DNA from: Novosphingobium sp. G106
GTDB lineage: Bacteria > Pseudomonadota > Alphaproteobacteria > Sphingomonadales > Sphingomonadaceae
Assembly (NCBI RefSeq): GCF_019075875.1
Contig: NZ_JAHOOZ010000001.1
Span: 3,906,001-3,970,000, forward strand
Direction of reading: 5' to 3'
DNA length: 64,000 bases
Below the pieces are notes generated by a model. It searched no databases and was not told the origin of the DNA. It saw only the letters and a list, made by a program, of their open reading frames with translations. Below are positions 26,740 to 36,906 of this stretch, piece after piece. A program made the translations under genes and the position numbers. Positions within the stretch are counted from its first letter, which is position 1, and every line of letters begins with the position of its first letter.

Positions 26740-28704
26740 ATGGACATGTTCGAGCCGCCGTTCTCCCAGTTCGCTGCCGGCCTTGCCGGGCGGCTGCGGC
26801 GGCGCGCGCAGGCCATCGGCGCAGAAGCCGATACGCAGGAGCGCATGCAGGCGATCGCCGAATATGCGATCCTCGACACCGCGCCCGAACCCGCATTCGA
26901 TTCGCTCGCCCAACTCGCCGCGGAGATCTGCACCACCAACATGGGCGCGATCTCGCTGGTCTGCGATCATCGCCAGTGGTTCAAGGCCGCTTACGGCACG
27001 AGCCTGCGCGAGACGCCGATCGAGCAATCGATCTGCGCCCACGTCATCGCCGATACGGGCGTCTTCGTCGTCACCGACGCGCAGAACCATCCGGTGTTCG
27101 GCAGCAACGAACTGGTCCGCGGCGAGCCGGGTGTGCGGTTCTACGCCGGCGTGCCGATCCATTCGCGCGACGGCGTGCCGATCGGCGCGCTCTGCGTGGT
27201 CGATACCGTGGCCCGGCCCGAGGGCCTCACCGCGGTCCAGGCGCGCGCGCTCACCGTTCTGGGCCAGCAGGTCGAGACCCAGCTCGAGCTGCGCCGCGAG
27301 ATCCTCGTGCAGGAAGGCCGGATCGAGCGCGAACAACGCCTGTCGCGCAAGCTCGAGCATTCGGCCAACCACGACAGCCTGACCGGGCTGGCCAATCGCG
27401 GCCACCTGATCCGCGAGTTCGAAAAGCGCATGAGCGCGCCGCTCGGCTATCGCCACCCGCCCGCGCTGCTGCTGATCGACGTCGACAATTTCAAGACGAT
27501 CAACGACGGCTTCGGCCATGCCGCGGGCGACCTCGTGCTGATCGAAGTGGCGAACCGCCTGCGCGAGACGCTGGGCGAAGATGCCGTCGCCGCGCGCGTC
27601 GGCGGTGACGAATTCGCCATCCTGCTGCGGCAATGCGCTTCGCCCGAAGCGGCGGTGGAGATCGCAGGCACCCTGCTCCACGCGGTGAACCTGCCTTTCA
27701 TCCACGACGGGCGGACGCTCGATTGCCGGATCGGCATCGGTTATGCGCTCGCCGAGGCGGAGGACGAGACCTTTGCCGCGCTGCACCGCAAGGCCGATCT
27801 CGCGCTGGTCAGCGCCAAGGCCGCGGGGCGCGGCTGTGCCCGCGCCTTCAACGCCGTCCTGGCGTGCGCCTACGATCGCGAGCGCGAGATGATCGAGCAG
27901 GCGCAGGACGCGCTCGTTGATGGCCGCATCGTGCCTTTCTACCAGCCCAAGGTGGAACTCGGGACCGGGCGTCTGGCCGGTTACGAAGCCCTGCTTCGCG
28001 TGCTGACCCGCGAGGGCCTGGTCGAGCTGCCCGCCTCGATCGCCGCAGCCTTCGAGGACCGCGAGCTTGCCGTCGCGATCACCGACTGCATGGTCCACTG
28101 CGTGCTGTCCGACATCGCCGATGCCATGGCCCGCGGCATCGACCTCGGCCATGTCGCGATCAACACCACCTCGTTCGACTTCGCCACCGGGGACTTCGCC
28201 GACCGTCTGCTCGCCAGGCTGGCGCTGCGCGGCATCCCGCCCGCGATGATCGAAGTCGAGGTCACCGAATCGGTCGTGCTGGGCCGCGGGCGCGACCATG
28301 TGCGCCAGGCGCTGGTCGAGCTGGCCGAGGCCGGCGTGCGCATCTCGCTCGACGATTTCGGCACCGGCTATGCCTCGCTGACCAACGTCAAGCAGCTGCC
28401 GATCACCCCGCTGAAGATCGACCGCAGCTTCGTCTTCGATCTCGGCAGCGAGACCGACGATTCGATCATCCTCGCCATATCGACGCTCGGCACGCGCATG
28501 GGCCTGGCCATCGTCGCCGAGGGCATCGAAACCGAGCGCCACATGACGATGCTCCGCCGCTTCGGCGTGCCCTATGGCCAGGGAAATTACTTCAGCCCGG
28601 CCGTGCCGAGCGGGCAGTTCGCCAGGCTTACGGAAATGTCGGCGAGCGGCCGCTGGGCGCCTGCCAAGCCGGACAGCACCGGCGAGAAGACACAAACGGC
28701 CTGA
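26740..28704 (+). CDS. GAF-GGDEF-EAL cyclic-di-GMP protein
   Basis: This 654-residue cytoplasmic protein has a GAF sensor domain (residues about 40-195), a diguanylate cyclase domain with intact GGDEF at 288-292, and a phosphodiesterase domain with EAL at 416-418, plus the EVTES, DDFGTGYASL and AEGIET metal and substrate motifs. Both activities look possible, so the protein could make or break c-di-GMP depending on the GAF ligand. The ATG at 26740 begins MDMFEPPFSQF. No regulator is adjacent on the same strand. A second GGDEF gene lies at 46824. Confidence 0.93.
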   Translation: MDMFEPPFSQFAAGLAGRLRRRAQAIGAEADTQERMQAIAEYAILDTAPEPAFDSLAQLAAEICTTNMGAISLVCDHRQWFKAAYGTSLRETPIEQSICAHVIADTGVFVVTDAQNHPVFGSNELVRGEPGVRFYAGVPIHSRDGVPIGALCVVDTVARPEGLTAVQARALTVLGQQVETQLELRREILVQEGRIEREQRLSRKLEHSANHDSLTGLANRGHLIREFEKRMSAPLGYRHPPALLLIDVDNFKTINDGFGHAAGDLVLIEVANRLRETLGEDAVAARVGGDEFAILLRQCASPEAAVEIAGTLLHAVNLPFIHDGRTLDCRIGIGYALAEAEDETFAALHRKADLALVSAKAAGRGCARAFNAVLACAYDREREMIEQAQDALVDGRIVPFYQPKVELGTGRLAGYEALLRVLTREGLVELPASIAAAFEDRELAVAITDCMVHCVLSDIADAMARGIDLGHVAINTTSFDFATGDFADRLLARLALRGIPPAMIEVEVTESVVLGRGRDHVRQALVELAEAGVRISLDDFGTGYASLTNVKQLPITPLKIDRSFVFDLGSETDDSIILAISTLGTRMGLAIVAEGIETERHMTMLRRFGVPYGQGNYFSPAVPSGQFARLTEMSASGRWAPAKPDSTGEKTQTA

Positions 28705-28714
28705 CGGGTACGGC

Positions 28715-29760
28715 CTATGCCGCAAAGGCGGCGATCACCTCCTGCGGCGGTGCCTTGCGCCAGGCGGCGGGGGACTTGCCGAACTCCTCGGTGAACCAGC
28801 GGCTGAACGAGCTGATCGTCGAATAGCCGAGCAGCAGCGCGATATCGGTCACCGACTGATTGGAACCGCTGAGATAGCGCAAGGCCAGCTCGCGCTTTGC
28901 CTCGCTCAGCAGTTCGCCGAAATTGGTATCCTCGCGGCTCAGGATGCGCTGCAGCGCGCGCGGGTGGATCGCCAGGTTCTCGGCGACCTTTTCCTTGGTG
29001 GCATTGCCGCTGCTGATCAGCAGGAAGATCGCCTGGCGCGCCTGCTCGGTCACCGAGCTCGAAGGGCGCTGCTCGGTCAGCATGTCGATGAAACGCTGCG
29101 CATGCGCCGCCATCGCCGGGTCGGCCCAGGGGTTGGGTACGTCGAGCGAGGCGGAAGTGCAGAGGATACCGTCGAACTCGCTGTCGAACACGATCGGGCA
29201 GCCGAAGACGCGCTTGTGCGTCGCCAGATCCGGGGGGCTCCATGGCGGAAGTGGATGGATTCGGGCTGCCAGGCGCCGACCATGAGCTCGCAGTAGGACC
29301 GGCAGGCGATCGCCACGGTCGATTCGATCGTCTGGCGCGAGGCGAAGCCGGGCAGCATCTCGATCCTGACCATGGCGATCTGGCCATCGTCCTGGATACG
29401 CGCCTGGACGATGTCATTGAGCAGCCGCATGTTGATCGCGACCTGATCGATGATCGAACGGACCGTGGGCTGGTAGCGTAGCAGCAGGCTGATCGGCCCG
29501 AGCGACGCGACGCTGCGGCTTTCCGCGATCAACAGGCCGAAGTCCGGCCGGCCCGAGGCGACGGCACTGTCCTCGTAGAGCTTGAGCAGCGCGCTCGCCG
29601 CAATCATGTTCTGGGGGTCGGCAATATCTTCGGAACGGATGTTGTTCTTGCGCATCCAAAGATAAGGATCGAGCCCAACGAATCGGGCAACGCTGAAGTA
29701 GGTTTGCAACGCGGAAGCCCGGACCTGCCGTATGAGACGCGGTCCCATCGCCTTTGTCAT
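28715..29760 (-). pseudogene. AraC family regulator (copy 2), frameshifted at a G6 run (probably intact)
   Basis: This is a paralogue of the regulator at 15817 with the same plan: N-terminal sensor (VASLGPISLLLRYQPTVR, then ESIHFRHGAP) and C-terminal AraC helix-turn-helix (LGYSTISSFSRWFTEEFGKSPAAWR). The frame breaks at the G6 run 29232-29237. Adding one base gives APPDLATHKRVFG, which lines up with SAPADLKIHRRTFG of copy 1, and a protein of about 348 residues. The two genes share a family-level identity along their length. The gene converges with the GGDEF-EAL gene, with a ten-base gap. It is more likely a sequencing error than decay. Confidence 0.85.
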
Positions 29761-29884
29761 AGCTTTGCACCGATTCTTATCTTTGGGTGAGCCTACTCTC
29801 AACTTATTGATGCGATACCGGAAAACTAATCCGATTTGGATACGACCCGACGAAACGAGGTTCCCGGTCGTTCAGTCCATTCCA

Positions 29885-29914
29885 TAAGAAAAGGGCGGCC
29901 TTTCGGCCGCCCTT
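29885..29914 (-). terminator. Intrinsic terminator of the Ser/Gly-rich gene
   Basis: A perfect ten-pair stem (29891-29900 with 29905-29914, arms AAGGGCGGCC) with loop TTTC is followed on the minus strand by TTTTCTTAT. It lies 26 bases past the stop of the Ser/Gly-rich surface-protein gene. Confidence 0.8.
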
Positions 29915-29939
29915 CCCCCCGCTTTCAATGTACCGGATC

Positions 29940-31174
29940 TCAGGCCGCAGCGCGCTGCTTCGCCAGGCGGCGACGGCCGAAGACCGTCGCCGCGGCGGCG
30001 CCGAACAGGACCAGCATCGGCGGAGCGGGAACCTTGTGCCCGCCGCTCGTGCTGGTGCTTCCGCTGGTCGAGGAGGAACTCGACGACGAACTGGAGGACG
30101 ACGAGCTCGACGACGAAGACGAACTGGTCGATCCGCCCGACGAAGTCGTCGTGGTGCTCGTCATGCCGCCCGTCGAGGTCGAGGTCGAACCGCTCGACGA
30201 CGAGGAGCTGCTGCCGCTGGTGCTCGTGCTGGTCGATCCGCCCGAGGTAGCGCCGCTGGAAGTCGCGCCGCCCGAGCTCGAGGTCGACGAGGAGCCGCTC
30301 GACGAGGACGAACCGGACGACGAGCTCGAACCCGACGAACCGCTGGAACCGGAGCTGCCGCTCGATCCCGAGCTGCCGCTGCTGCCGTGATGGCCGCCCG
30401 AACTGCTGCCGTGATGATGATCCTTGCCGCCGGTGCTGCCGCCCGACGAACCCGACGAGGAGCCGGAGGACGACGACGAGCTGGAACTCGAAGACGAGGA
30501 CGACGAAGAGGACGAACTGCTCGAACCGCCCGACGAGGTGGTCGTCGTGCTGGTCATGCCGCCCGTCGAGGTCGAGGTCGAACCGCCGCTGGTGGAAGTG
30601 GAGCCGCCGCTGGTCGACGTCGAGCTGCCGCCCGTCGTGCTCGTCACGCCGCCGGTAGTGCTGGTAACACCGCCGGTCGAGGTCGAGCTGCCGCCCGAGC
30701 CACCGCTGGAGGTCGAGGTGGAACTACCGCCCGATCCGCCGCTCGAGGTCGAAGTCGAGCCGCCGGTGCTGGTCGACGTGATGACGATCGAGCCGCCGCT
30801 GCTACCGCCGCTGCCACCGAAGAAACCGCCGAAGAAGCCGCCGCCGAAGCCGCCGCCGCTCGATCCGCCGACAATCACCGGCGCGCCGCCACCCGACGTG
30901 GTCACGACGACCTGCGGCGGCGGGGGCGGAATGTAGGCCGGGGAGCAGGCTGCTCGATCACGCGGCGGGCAGGCGGTTCGATCACCCGCGCCGCCCGCGG
31001 CACGACGCGACGCGCCGGACGCTTGACCACGCGGCGGGCCTTAGCCTGCTTGACGTGCTTGACGTACTGCGGGTTTTTGGCCGGCGGCTCGGCGACGTGA
31101 ACCGCCCCGCCCCCGATCAGCGCACCGCCCGCAACGGCGGCGGACAATTTCGCGATGGCCATACGAACCGACAT
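29940..31174 (-). pseudogene. Ser/Gly/Thr-rich surface protein with PEP-CTERM-like tail, frameshifted at a G4 run
   Basis: The N-terminal frame begins MSVRMAIAKLSAAVAGGAL (signal-like), then a basic region of RRVV/RRVIEQP repeats. After a one-base deficit at the G4 run 30940-30943 the second frame continues IPPPPPQVVVTTSGGGAPV into about 250 residues of almost only Ser, Gly and Thr. It ends with VPAPPMLVLFGAAAATVFGRRR, a sorting-signal-like tail (VPAP in place of PEP, hydrophobic helix, Arg cluster). The restored length is about 411 residues. It looks like a cell-surface or biofilm-type protein. Its terminator is at 29885-29914. Function is inferred from composition only. Confidence 0.7.
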
Positions 31175-31398
31175 AAGCAGTGCTCTCTTCGTTTCCCTGT
31201 GCGACGGCCTTGGAAAGGTCCTGGCCAGATCGCCCCATGTCATGAAAAGCGCAGAGAGTTATTAATGGGACAACGGCGTTAACCCTGTTCCGCCTGTCCC
31301 GAAGTGAGATTTTTCCTTTATTTACCAAGTGTCGAACAGGACTGTCCCGGAATGGAACTGTTCATTAGCAAACCCCAAACAAACCCGACTATCGCCGC

Positions 31399-32445
31399 CT
31401 AGAAAGGTCCGTCATCAGGGGCTGGATCGAAAAGGCCCGTCTGGCTTCCCGCCGGCGGTGAAAGCTCCAGATGGCGCCAGGCGAGATCGTTGAGGCAGCG
31501 CCCACGCGCGGTGCGCGCGACGAGACCGAGCTGGATCAGATAGGGCTCGATCACTTCCTCGATCGTGTCGCGCGGCTCGCTGAGACCGGCCGCCAGCGTC
31601 TCGACACCGACCGGGCCGCCTTTGTAGATTTCGGCGATCATCCGCAGGTAGCGCCGGTCCTGTGCATCGAGCCCGAGCGGATCGACTTCCAGCCGGGTCA
31701 GCGCATCGTCGGCGCCGGCGCGCGTCACCACGGCGCTGCCCGCGACATGAGCGAAATCGCGCACGCGCCGCATCAGCCGGCCCGCGACGCGCGGCGTGCC
31801 GCGCGCCCGGCGGGCGATCTCGCGCGCGCCGGCCGGCTCGATCGCCATGCCGAGCAGGTTTGCGCCGCGCGTGACGACGCTCTCGAGCTCATCCACCGTA
31901 TAGAAGTTCAGCCGCACCGGAATGCCGAAGCGGTCGCGCAGCGGCGTCGTCAGCAGGCCCTGCCGCGTGGTTGCGCCGATCAAGGTGAACGGCGGCAGGT
32001 CGATCCGCACCGAGCGCGCCGAAGGCCCCTCGCCGATGATCAGGTCGAGCGCACGGTCCTCCATCGCCGGGTAGAGCACTTCCTCGACCACGGGATTGAG
32101 CCGATGGATCTCGTCGATGAAGAGGACGTCGCCCTCTTCCAGATTGGTCAAAAGCGCGGCGAGGTCGCCCGACTTGGCGATCACCGGGCCTGAAGTGGCG
32201 CGAAAGCCCACGCCCAGCTCGCGCGCGACGATCTGCGCCAAGGTCGTCTTGCCGAGCCCCGGCGGGCCGAAGAACAGCACATGGTCCATCGCCTCGCGCC
32301 GCGACCGGGCGCTCTCGATGAACACGCGCAGATTGCCCTTGGCGGCCGCCTGGCCGACGAATTCGTCCAGCGTCTTCGGACGCAGCGCCGCGTCGACATC
32401 TTCGGCCTGGCGTTCGGGCGCAGTGATGCGCTGCGGTTCAGTCAC
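31399..32445 (-). CDS. ruvB: Holliday junction branch migration helicase RuvB
   Basis: This 348-residue AAA+ motor has Walker [10 protein letters not shown] at residues 60-68, Walker [10 protein letters not shown], sensor motif GATTRQGLL and the C-terminal winged helix ending near [11 protein letters not shown]. It drives branch migration with RuvA at recombination and stalled-fork junctions. The start overlaps the end of the GFA gene by eight bases, and the gene belongs to a minus-strand run reaching back to yebC. Length is typical. Confidence 0.97.
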   Translation of the reverse strand: MTEPQRITAPERQAEDVDAALRPKTLDEFVGQAAAKGNLRVFIESARSRREAMDHVLFFGPPGLGKTTLAQIVARELGVGFRATSGPVIAKSGDLAALLTNLEEGDVLFIDEIHRLNPVVEEVLYPAMEDRALDLIIGEGPSARSVRIDLPPFTLIGATTRQGLLTTPLRDRFGIPVRLNFYTVDELESVVTRGANLLGMAIEPAGAREIARRARGTPRVAGRLMRRVRDFAHVAGSAVVTRAGADDALTRLEVDPLGLDAQDRRYLRMIAEIYKGGPVGVETLAAGLSEPRDTIEEVIEPYLIQLGLVARTARGRCLNDLAWRHLELSPPAGSQTGLFDPAPDDGPF

Positions 32446-32857
32446 TGTGCTCTATCCCCTCGCCGACGATCTCCACCCAGGGATGGCGGCGATCTTCGTA
32501 GACCGAGAACCAGGGTGCGGGAAACGCCGGATCGGCGAAGGCGCCGATCGGGACCGCAACCGCGTCCGACAACGGCCGCGACCGGTACCAGACCGTCGAA
32601 CCGCATTCGGGACAGAAATGATGCTCGACCGGCTGGCCGCTGTCGGCGATCCGCGTCCATTCGCGAGATTGCCCTGCGATCCGGACCTGCGCGTCGGGAA
32701 ACCGCACCTGCGCAGCGAAAGGTCCTCCGCTGCGCTTCTGGCAGGCAAGGCAATGGCAGACCGAGATACGCACCGGCTCGCCCCAGCAGGCAACCTGGAG
32801 CTGGCCGCACTGGCAGGATGCGTGCCGCGCGTCGGCGGGGATGGGGGCGTCAGCCAT
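32438..32857 (-). CDS. GFA family zinc protein
   Basis: This 139-residue protein has cysteine clusters [23 protein letters not shown] and [13 protein letters not shown], the conserved zinc-ligand set of glutathione-dependent formaldehyde-activating enzyme homologues. The ATG at 32857 lies inside the 3' end of the ParA gene (8-base overlap), and its own stop overlaps the start of ruvB by eight bases, so it is embedded in the ruv cluster. It is distinct from the GFA gene at 8154. No link to recombination is known. Confidence 0.9.
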   Translation of the reverse strand: MADAPIPADARHASCQCGQLQVACWGEPVRISVCHCLACQKRSGGPFAAQVRFPDAQVRIAGQSREWTRIADSGQPVEHHFCPECGSTVWYRSRPLSDAVAVPIGAFADPAFPAPWFSVYEDRRHPWVEIVGEGIEHSD

Positions 32858-33611
32858 TCCGCTCCTCGGGCCACCACTTGGCCAAGGCCTGCTCGACCTT
32901 GCTCCAGGCCTGCGCGACGGCCTGTACGCCCGGCGAGCGGCGCGAGGTGAACGCACCCAGCGGCGCGCGGCGCTGGCTCATCGCTTCGAAAGCGCTAGCC
33001 ATCGGGATCACAGGCCAGTCGGGCTCGGCGGCAAGCGCGTCGCGGTGGAGCGCGCGGCGGCGGTCGGTCATCGAGAAGACCGGCAGCAACGGCGCGTCGA
33101 AGGCCTTGCGCCCCGCGACGTGCTCGGCGACGGTCGCCAGCGCGCGTTGGGCGAGCGGCGACGGGATCACCGGCACGACCACCAGATCGGCCGCGCGCAA
33201 GATCTGCTCCGAGGTGTCGGTCAGCCCCGGTGGGCAATCGATGACGATCAGCTCGCGCGACGGACCGCCGAGTTCCTCGGCCATCTTGGCCAGCCGCTTC
33301 TTCTTGTCGAGATCGTGGAAGGTCACGTCGAGATCGCGCAGCGAGGCGTCAGCCGGGAGCAGATCCAGCCCCTCCACCGCAGTCGGTACGACGAGCTTCG
33401 CGGCATCGCCGCCCTTGCGGATCGCGGCTTCCGCCTTCTTTCCGTCAGCGTCATGGCCCAGCAGGTAGGTTGCCGCCGCCTGGGCATCGAGATCCCAGAG
33501 CAGGGTTCGCCGGCCCGACAGCACCGCCGCCGCCCAGGCCAGATTGACCGCCAGCGTCGTCTTTCCGACGCCGCCCTTGAGGCTGTAGACCGCCACGATC
33601 GGAGTTTTCAT
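32850..33611 (-). CDS. ParA family ATPase in the ruv cluster
   Basis: This 253-residue ATPase has the deviant Walker A KGGVGKTT at residues 12-19, Walker B-like LIVIDCPPGLTD and the usual ParA helical tail. It has no ParB neighbour. It is joined to its neighbours by overlaps (four bases with ruvA, eight with the GFA gene), so it is expressed with the Holliday-junction genes. A role in DNA dynamics is plausible from context but not proven. It is not closely similar to the shorter ParA at 2793. Confidence 0.9.
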   Translation of the reverse strand: MKTPIVAVYSLKGGVGKTTLAVNLAWAAAVLSGRRTLLWDLDAQAAATYLLGHDADGKKAEAAIRKGGDAAKLVVPTAVEGLDLLPADASLRDLDVTFHDLDKKKRLAKMAEELGGPSRELIVIDCPPGLTDTSEQILRAADLVVVPVIPSPLAQRALATVAEHVAGRKAFDAPLLPVFSMTDRRRALHRDALAAEPDWPVIPMASAFEAMSQRRAPLGAFTSRRSPGVQAVAQAWSKVEQALAKWWPEERNG

Positions 33612-34213
33612 CTCGCCGCCTTTTTCAGCGCCACGCGGATCAGCGCATCGAGCTGAGCGCCTTCGCCCAGCTCGTCAAGCGCCTGCGCCACCGCTTGCGT
33701 GGCGACCAGAGGCTTGAACCCGAGATTTTGCAATGCGGAGACAGCGTCGTTGCTCGCCGCACCGGCGGGCAACGCGGCGGCCAGGCCCGGCGCGCCGGGA
33801 GCCGTGGGCAGCGCGCCGGCCTTGTCCTTGAGCTCGTTGACGATGCGGCTTGCGAGCTTCGGCCCGACGCCCTGCGCGCGCGCCACCGTGGCCGCGTCGC
33901 CGCCGCCGCAGGCGCGCTGCAATTCCTCGGTCGACAGCGCCGAAAGTACCGCCAGCGCCATCTTGCTGCCGACGCCCTGGACGCCGGTGAGCAGCCGGAA
34001 CCACTCGCGCTCGGCGCCGCTGGCGAAGCCGATCAGGCGCATGTCGTTCTCGCTGACCTGGAGCTCGGTATGCACTGTGGCGACATCGCCGCGAATGCCC
34101 AGCGCGGCCAGCGTCTTGGCCGAGCAATGGACCAGATAGCCGACGCCGGCGACATCGATCACCGCCCAGTCGGGGCCGGTATCGTCGAGTATGCCGGTCA
34201 ATTTGGCGATCAT
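33608..34213 (-). CDS. ruvA: Holliday junction DNA helicase RuvA
   Basis: This 201-residue protein has the N-terminal OB fold (MIAKLTGILDDTGPDWAVID), the helix-hairpin-helix pair in GVQGVGSKMALAVLS and AQGVGPKLASRIVNELKDK, and the flexible C-terminal RuvB-binding domain (DAVSALQNLGFKP). The start at 34213 gives the standard MIAKLTG N-terminus; an upstream in-frame codon would add six unrelated residues. It overlaps the ParA gene by four bases. Confidence 0.96.
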   Translation of the reverse strand: MIAKLTGILDDTGPDWAVIDVAGVGYLVHCSAKTLAALGIRGDVATVHTELQVSENDMRLIGFASGAEREWFRLLTGVQGVGSKMALAVLSALSTEELQRACGGGDAATVARAQGVGPKLASRIVNELKDKAGALPTAPGAPGLAAALPAGAASNDAVSALQNLGFKPLVATQAVAQALDELGEGAQLDALIRVALKKAAR

Positions 34214-34249
34214 GCTTTGTTCCTGCCGCATGTCGGCAGGCGATGCAAG

Positions 34250-34807
34250 CTAGCCGAGCAGCGTGCTCAACAGGTCCGGGTGGAAAGCCCAGCCCATGAA
34301 GCCGCAAAGCCCCATGAACAGCCCGAAGGCGCCGAAGAACCACGATGCCCAGAGCAGCCAGCCACTTTCGGCAAGCGCCGCCACAGCCGCGATCGAGATT
34401 GCCGTGGCAGTCGCCGCATCGCTGGCGTCGAACTGGTCGTCGTGGACGTTGAGCGCGTCGTAGAGCGCCGATTGCTGCTTGGCCTGAGCAGACAGCGCCG
34501 GGCCTTCGGTGCGGTACTTGGCGATGTCCCCGTCGAGCTTCGCCAGCGCCGGCGCGGCTAGAGCGGGACTGGCCGTCAAGGTAGCGATCTGCAGGCGGCT
34601 GTTCTCGGCGAGGTGCAGCTTCGTGCGGCTCGCCTGATATTCGTTCCAGCGGTCGACCGAAGAGGCCTGCGCCTGCTGCATGGCCTGGACGATGTTGCCG
34701 TCCTTGATGTTGCAGAGCCCGGCGCAGACCGAGAGCACGACGACGGTCACGGCGACCTGGCGGTTGAGCCGCTTGTCCTTGGCTTCGGCGCTGACTTCGA
34801 TCTCCAT
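34250..34807 (-). CDS. DUF4337 membrane protein
   Basis: This 185-residue protein has an N-terminal hydrophobic segment (VAVTVVVLSVCAGLCNI, residues about 18-34), a soluble helical middle with the DUF4337-type SSVDRWNEYQASRTKLH stretch, and two C-terminal transmembrane segments (TAISIAAVAALAES; FFGAFGLFMGLCGFM). The function of the family is unknown. It sits between ruvC and ruvA on the same strand and probably belongs to the same transcript. Confidence 0.85.
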   Translation of the reverse strand: MEIEVSAEAKDKRLNRQVAVTVVVLSVCAGLCNIKDGNIVQAMQQAQASSVDRWNEYQASRTKLHLAENSRLQIATLTASPALAAPALAKLDGDIAKYRTEGPALSAQAKQQSALYDALNVHDDQFDASDAATATAISIAAVAALAESGWLLWASWFFGAFGLFMGLCGFMGWAFHPDLLSTLLG

Positions 34808-34872
34808 GCCGCCTGAATGACAGGCGCGACATGGCGCCAGGGTGGCCCCGACCCTACCGTTTCTTCATCTTG

Positions 34873-35349
34873 TCAGCGGTGGCTGCCGAGCATGTTGCCG
34901 TGGGTGATCGCCACCGCGAGCGCGTCGGCCGCGTCTGCCCCGGCGAGCTTCACGCCCGGCAGCAGGATCCGCAGCATCGCCTGGACCTGCTGCTTCTCCG
35001 CGCCGCCGGTGCCGACCAGCGCCTTCTTGACCACCTTGGTCGGATATTCGGCGACGGGCAGCCCGGCCCGCGCCAGGCTGAGCATGGCGACGCCCCGCGC
35101 CTGGCCGAGCTTGAGCGTCGACTGCGGATTGACGTTTACGAAGACCTCCTCGACCGCGCCGGCATCGGGCTGGTGGCGCAGGATCACGTCGGTAAGCGCG
35201 GCGTCGAGCTCGACCAGCCGCTCGGCCATCGACAGCGCAGTATCAGTGCGGATCTGGCCGTTGGCGACGTGGCTGAGCCGGCTCCCCGCCTTGGCGATGA
35301 TGCCCCAGCCGGTACAGGTCAGACCGGGGTCGATGCCGAGGATGATCAT
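34873..35349 (-). CDS. ruvC: Crossover junction endodeoxyribonuclease RuvC
   Basis: This 158-residue resolvase has the catalytic acids D7 (LGIDPGL), E68 (GAVEEVFV) and the C-terminal [12 protein letters not shown] motif. It cuts Holliday junctions after RuvAB migration. Length is standard for the family. The start follows the DUF3147 stop by one base. ruvC, ruvA and ruvB are in the usual order, but with extra genes between them. Confidence 0.96.
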   Translation of the reverse strand: MIILGIDPGLTCTGWGIIAKAGSRLSHVANGQIRTDTALSMAERLVELDAALTDVILRHQPDAGAVEEVFVNVNPQSTLKLGQARGVAMLSLARAGLPVAEYPTKVVKKALVGTGGAEKQQVQAMLRILLPGVKLAGADAADALAVAITHGNMLGSHR

Positions 35350-35350
35350 G

Positions 35351-35701
35351 TCAGAGCCGGATGCCCAGGCTCGGCCCGAACCGCGCCGTCACGAGATAGA
35401 GCGCCACGGTCAGCGCACAGCCCAGCCCCAGCGAGAGCCAGAAACCCACGCCGTGTCGCAGCAGCACCGGGATCAGCAGGAACATCGGCAGCGAGGGCAG
35501 CACGTACCAGAATGTCGCCTGCGCATGCACGGCCATGTTCTCGGCATCGGGCCGGGCGCGCCAGAGCAGGATCATGCCGAGCACCGAAACCAGCGGCAGC
35601 GAGGCGACGAGCGCCGCCACCGTGGGCATACGCTTGCCGATTTCCGAAATGAGCGCGATCAGCAGGCCGGAGACGAGCGCCTTGGCGAGCAAGGCGCCCA
35701 T
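35351..35701 (-). CDS. DUF3147 small membrane protein
   Basis: This 116-residue protein consists of four predicted transmembrane helices (starting [24 protein letters not shown] and ending [14 protein letters not shown]), matching the DUF3147 family in size and topology. Function is unknown. It is packed between yebC and ruvC with one-base gaps on each side, so co-transcription is very likely. Confidence 0.87.
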   Translation of the reverse strand: MGALLAKALVSGLLIALISEIGKRMPTVAALVASLPLVSVLGMILLWRARPDAENMAVHAQATFWYVLPSLPMFLLIPVLLRHGVGFWLSLGLGCALTVALYLVTARFGPSLGIRL

Positions 35702-35702
35702 A

Positions 35703-36455
35703 TCAACCGAGCTTCTCCATGATCTCGTCGGAGATGTCGTAGTTGCCCCAGACGGTCTGGACGTCGTCGTCGTCGTCGAGCACGTCGATCAGCTTGAGCA
35801 GCGTGCGCGCCTCGTCCTCGCCGACTTCGGCCTTGAGGCTGGGCCGCCAGGCGAGCTTCACCGCCTCGGCCTCGCCGAGCGCCTTCTCGAGCTCGCGCGA
35901 CACGGGGTGGAGGTTCTCGACAGAAGTCCAGATCGAGTGAATGCCGTCCTCGCCGGTATCGCTCTCGACGTCGTCGGCACCGGCCTCGATCGCGGCTTCG
36001 AGGACCTTCTCCTCGTCACCGACCTTGGCCGGGTACTCGATCAGGCCGAGCCGCTCGAAGCCGTGGCTCACCGCGCCGGAGGCACCGAGGTTGCCGCCGT
36101 TCTTGGCGAAAGCGGTGCGGACATTGGTGGCGGTGCGGTTGCGGTTGTCGGTCAGCGCCTCGACGATCAGCGCGACGCCGCCGGGGCCGTAACCCTCGTA
36201 GCGCACTTCCTCGTAATTCTCGCCGTCACCCTTGCTGGCCTTGTCGATCGCGCGCTGGATGTTGTCCTTGGGCATCGACTGCGCCTTTGCGGCGTTGACC
36301 GCGGCGCGCAGGCGGGGGTTCATGTCGGGGTCGGGCATGCCCATCTTCGCGGCGACGGTGATTTCGCGGCTGAGCTTGGAGAACTGCGCCGAGCGCTTCT
36401 TATCCTGCGCACCCTTGCGGTGCATGATGTTCTTGAATTTGGAATGGCCTGCCAT
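35703..36455 (-). CDS. YebC/PmpR family regulatory protein
   Basis: This 250-residue protein begins [21 protein letters not shown], the hallmark YebC N-terminus, and contains the family motifs [29 protein letters not shown] and [22 protein letters not shown] in near-standard form. YebC-type proteins act as transcriptional regulators and, for one subgroup, in translation of proline-rich stretches. It lies at the head of the ruv run (yebC-DUF3147-ruvC-DUF4337-ruvA-parA-GFA-ruvB), an association with ruvC seen across many bacteria. Confidence 0.95.
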   Translation of the reverse strand: MAGHSKFKNIMHRKGAQDKKRSAQFSKLSREITVAAKMGMPDPDMNPRLRAAVNAAKAQSMPKDNIQRAIDKASKGDGENYEEVRYEGYGPGGVALIVEALTDNRNRTATNVRTAFAKNGGNLGASGAVSHGFERLGLIEYPAKVGDEEKVLEAAIEAGADDVESDTGEDGIHSIWTSVENLHPVSRELEKALGEAEAVKLAWRPSLKAEVGEDEARTLLKLIDVLDDDDDVQTVWGNYDISDEIMEKLG

Positions 36456-36583
36456 TGGGTTGCCTTCGGGCTCGTTTCGTCAGCGGGATTGGTTGCGCCG
36501 CCCCTAGCCCAGCAAAGCCAAATCGGCAATCCGCCCCCGCCCGCTGCGCGGGCGAGGGAACATGCAGTCCTCAGCCCCGGAGA

Positions 36584-36820
36584 TCAACCAAGCCCGAGCG
36601 CGGCCTTGTAGAGGTCGAGGATCGCTTCCATTTCCTTGCGGTCGTCAGGCGCCATCTTCCGCAGGCGGACGATCTGGCGCATGATCTTGACGTCGTAGCC
36701 GACGGCCTTGGCTTCCAGGTAAACGTCCTTGATGTCGTCGCCGATGCCCTTCTTCTCTTCCTCGAGGCGTTCGACTCGTTCGATCAAAAGGCGCAGGCGG
36801 TCGTCACTGGCATCGGCCAT
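36584..36820 (-). CDS. gapR: GapR (DUF2312) nucleoid-associated protein
   Basis: This 78-residue protein contains the DUF2312 core [49 protein letters not shown]. GapR is an alphaproteobacterial nucleoid protein that clamps overtwisted AT-rich DNA ahead of replication and transcription forks and supports topoisomerases. The protein is coiled-coil forming. It is slightly shorter than Caulobacter GapR (89 residues), mainly at the N-terminus. It is monocistronic, upstream of yebC by 128 bases. Confidence 0.93.
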   Translation of the reverse strand: MADASDDRLRLLIERVERLEEEKKGIGDDIKDVYLEAKAVGYDVKIMRQIVRLRKMAPDDRKEMEAILDLYKAALGLG

Positions 36821-36906
36821 CGGGGTGTCTCCAAGGGTCAGGGTGAATCGGTTGGCCGGGCCTTAGCGGCGGCTGGCGAAACTGCAAAGCGCGGCGAGGC
36901 TACTTT

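Noticed and set aside
30424..30936. Acidic Pro/Glu/Val-rich plus-strand frame
   Set aside because: It is the mirror of the Ser/Gly-rich gene, which has a signal peptide, a sorting tail and a terminator.
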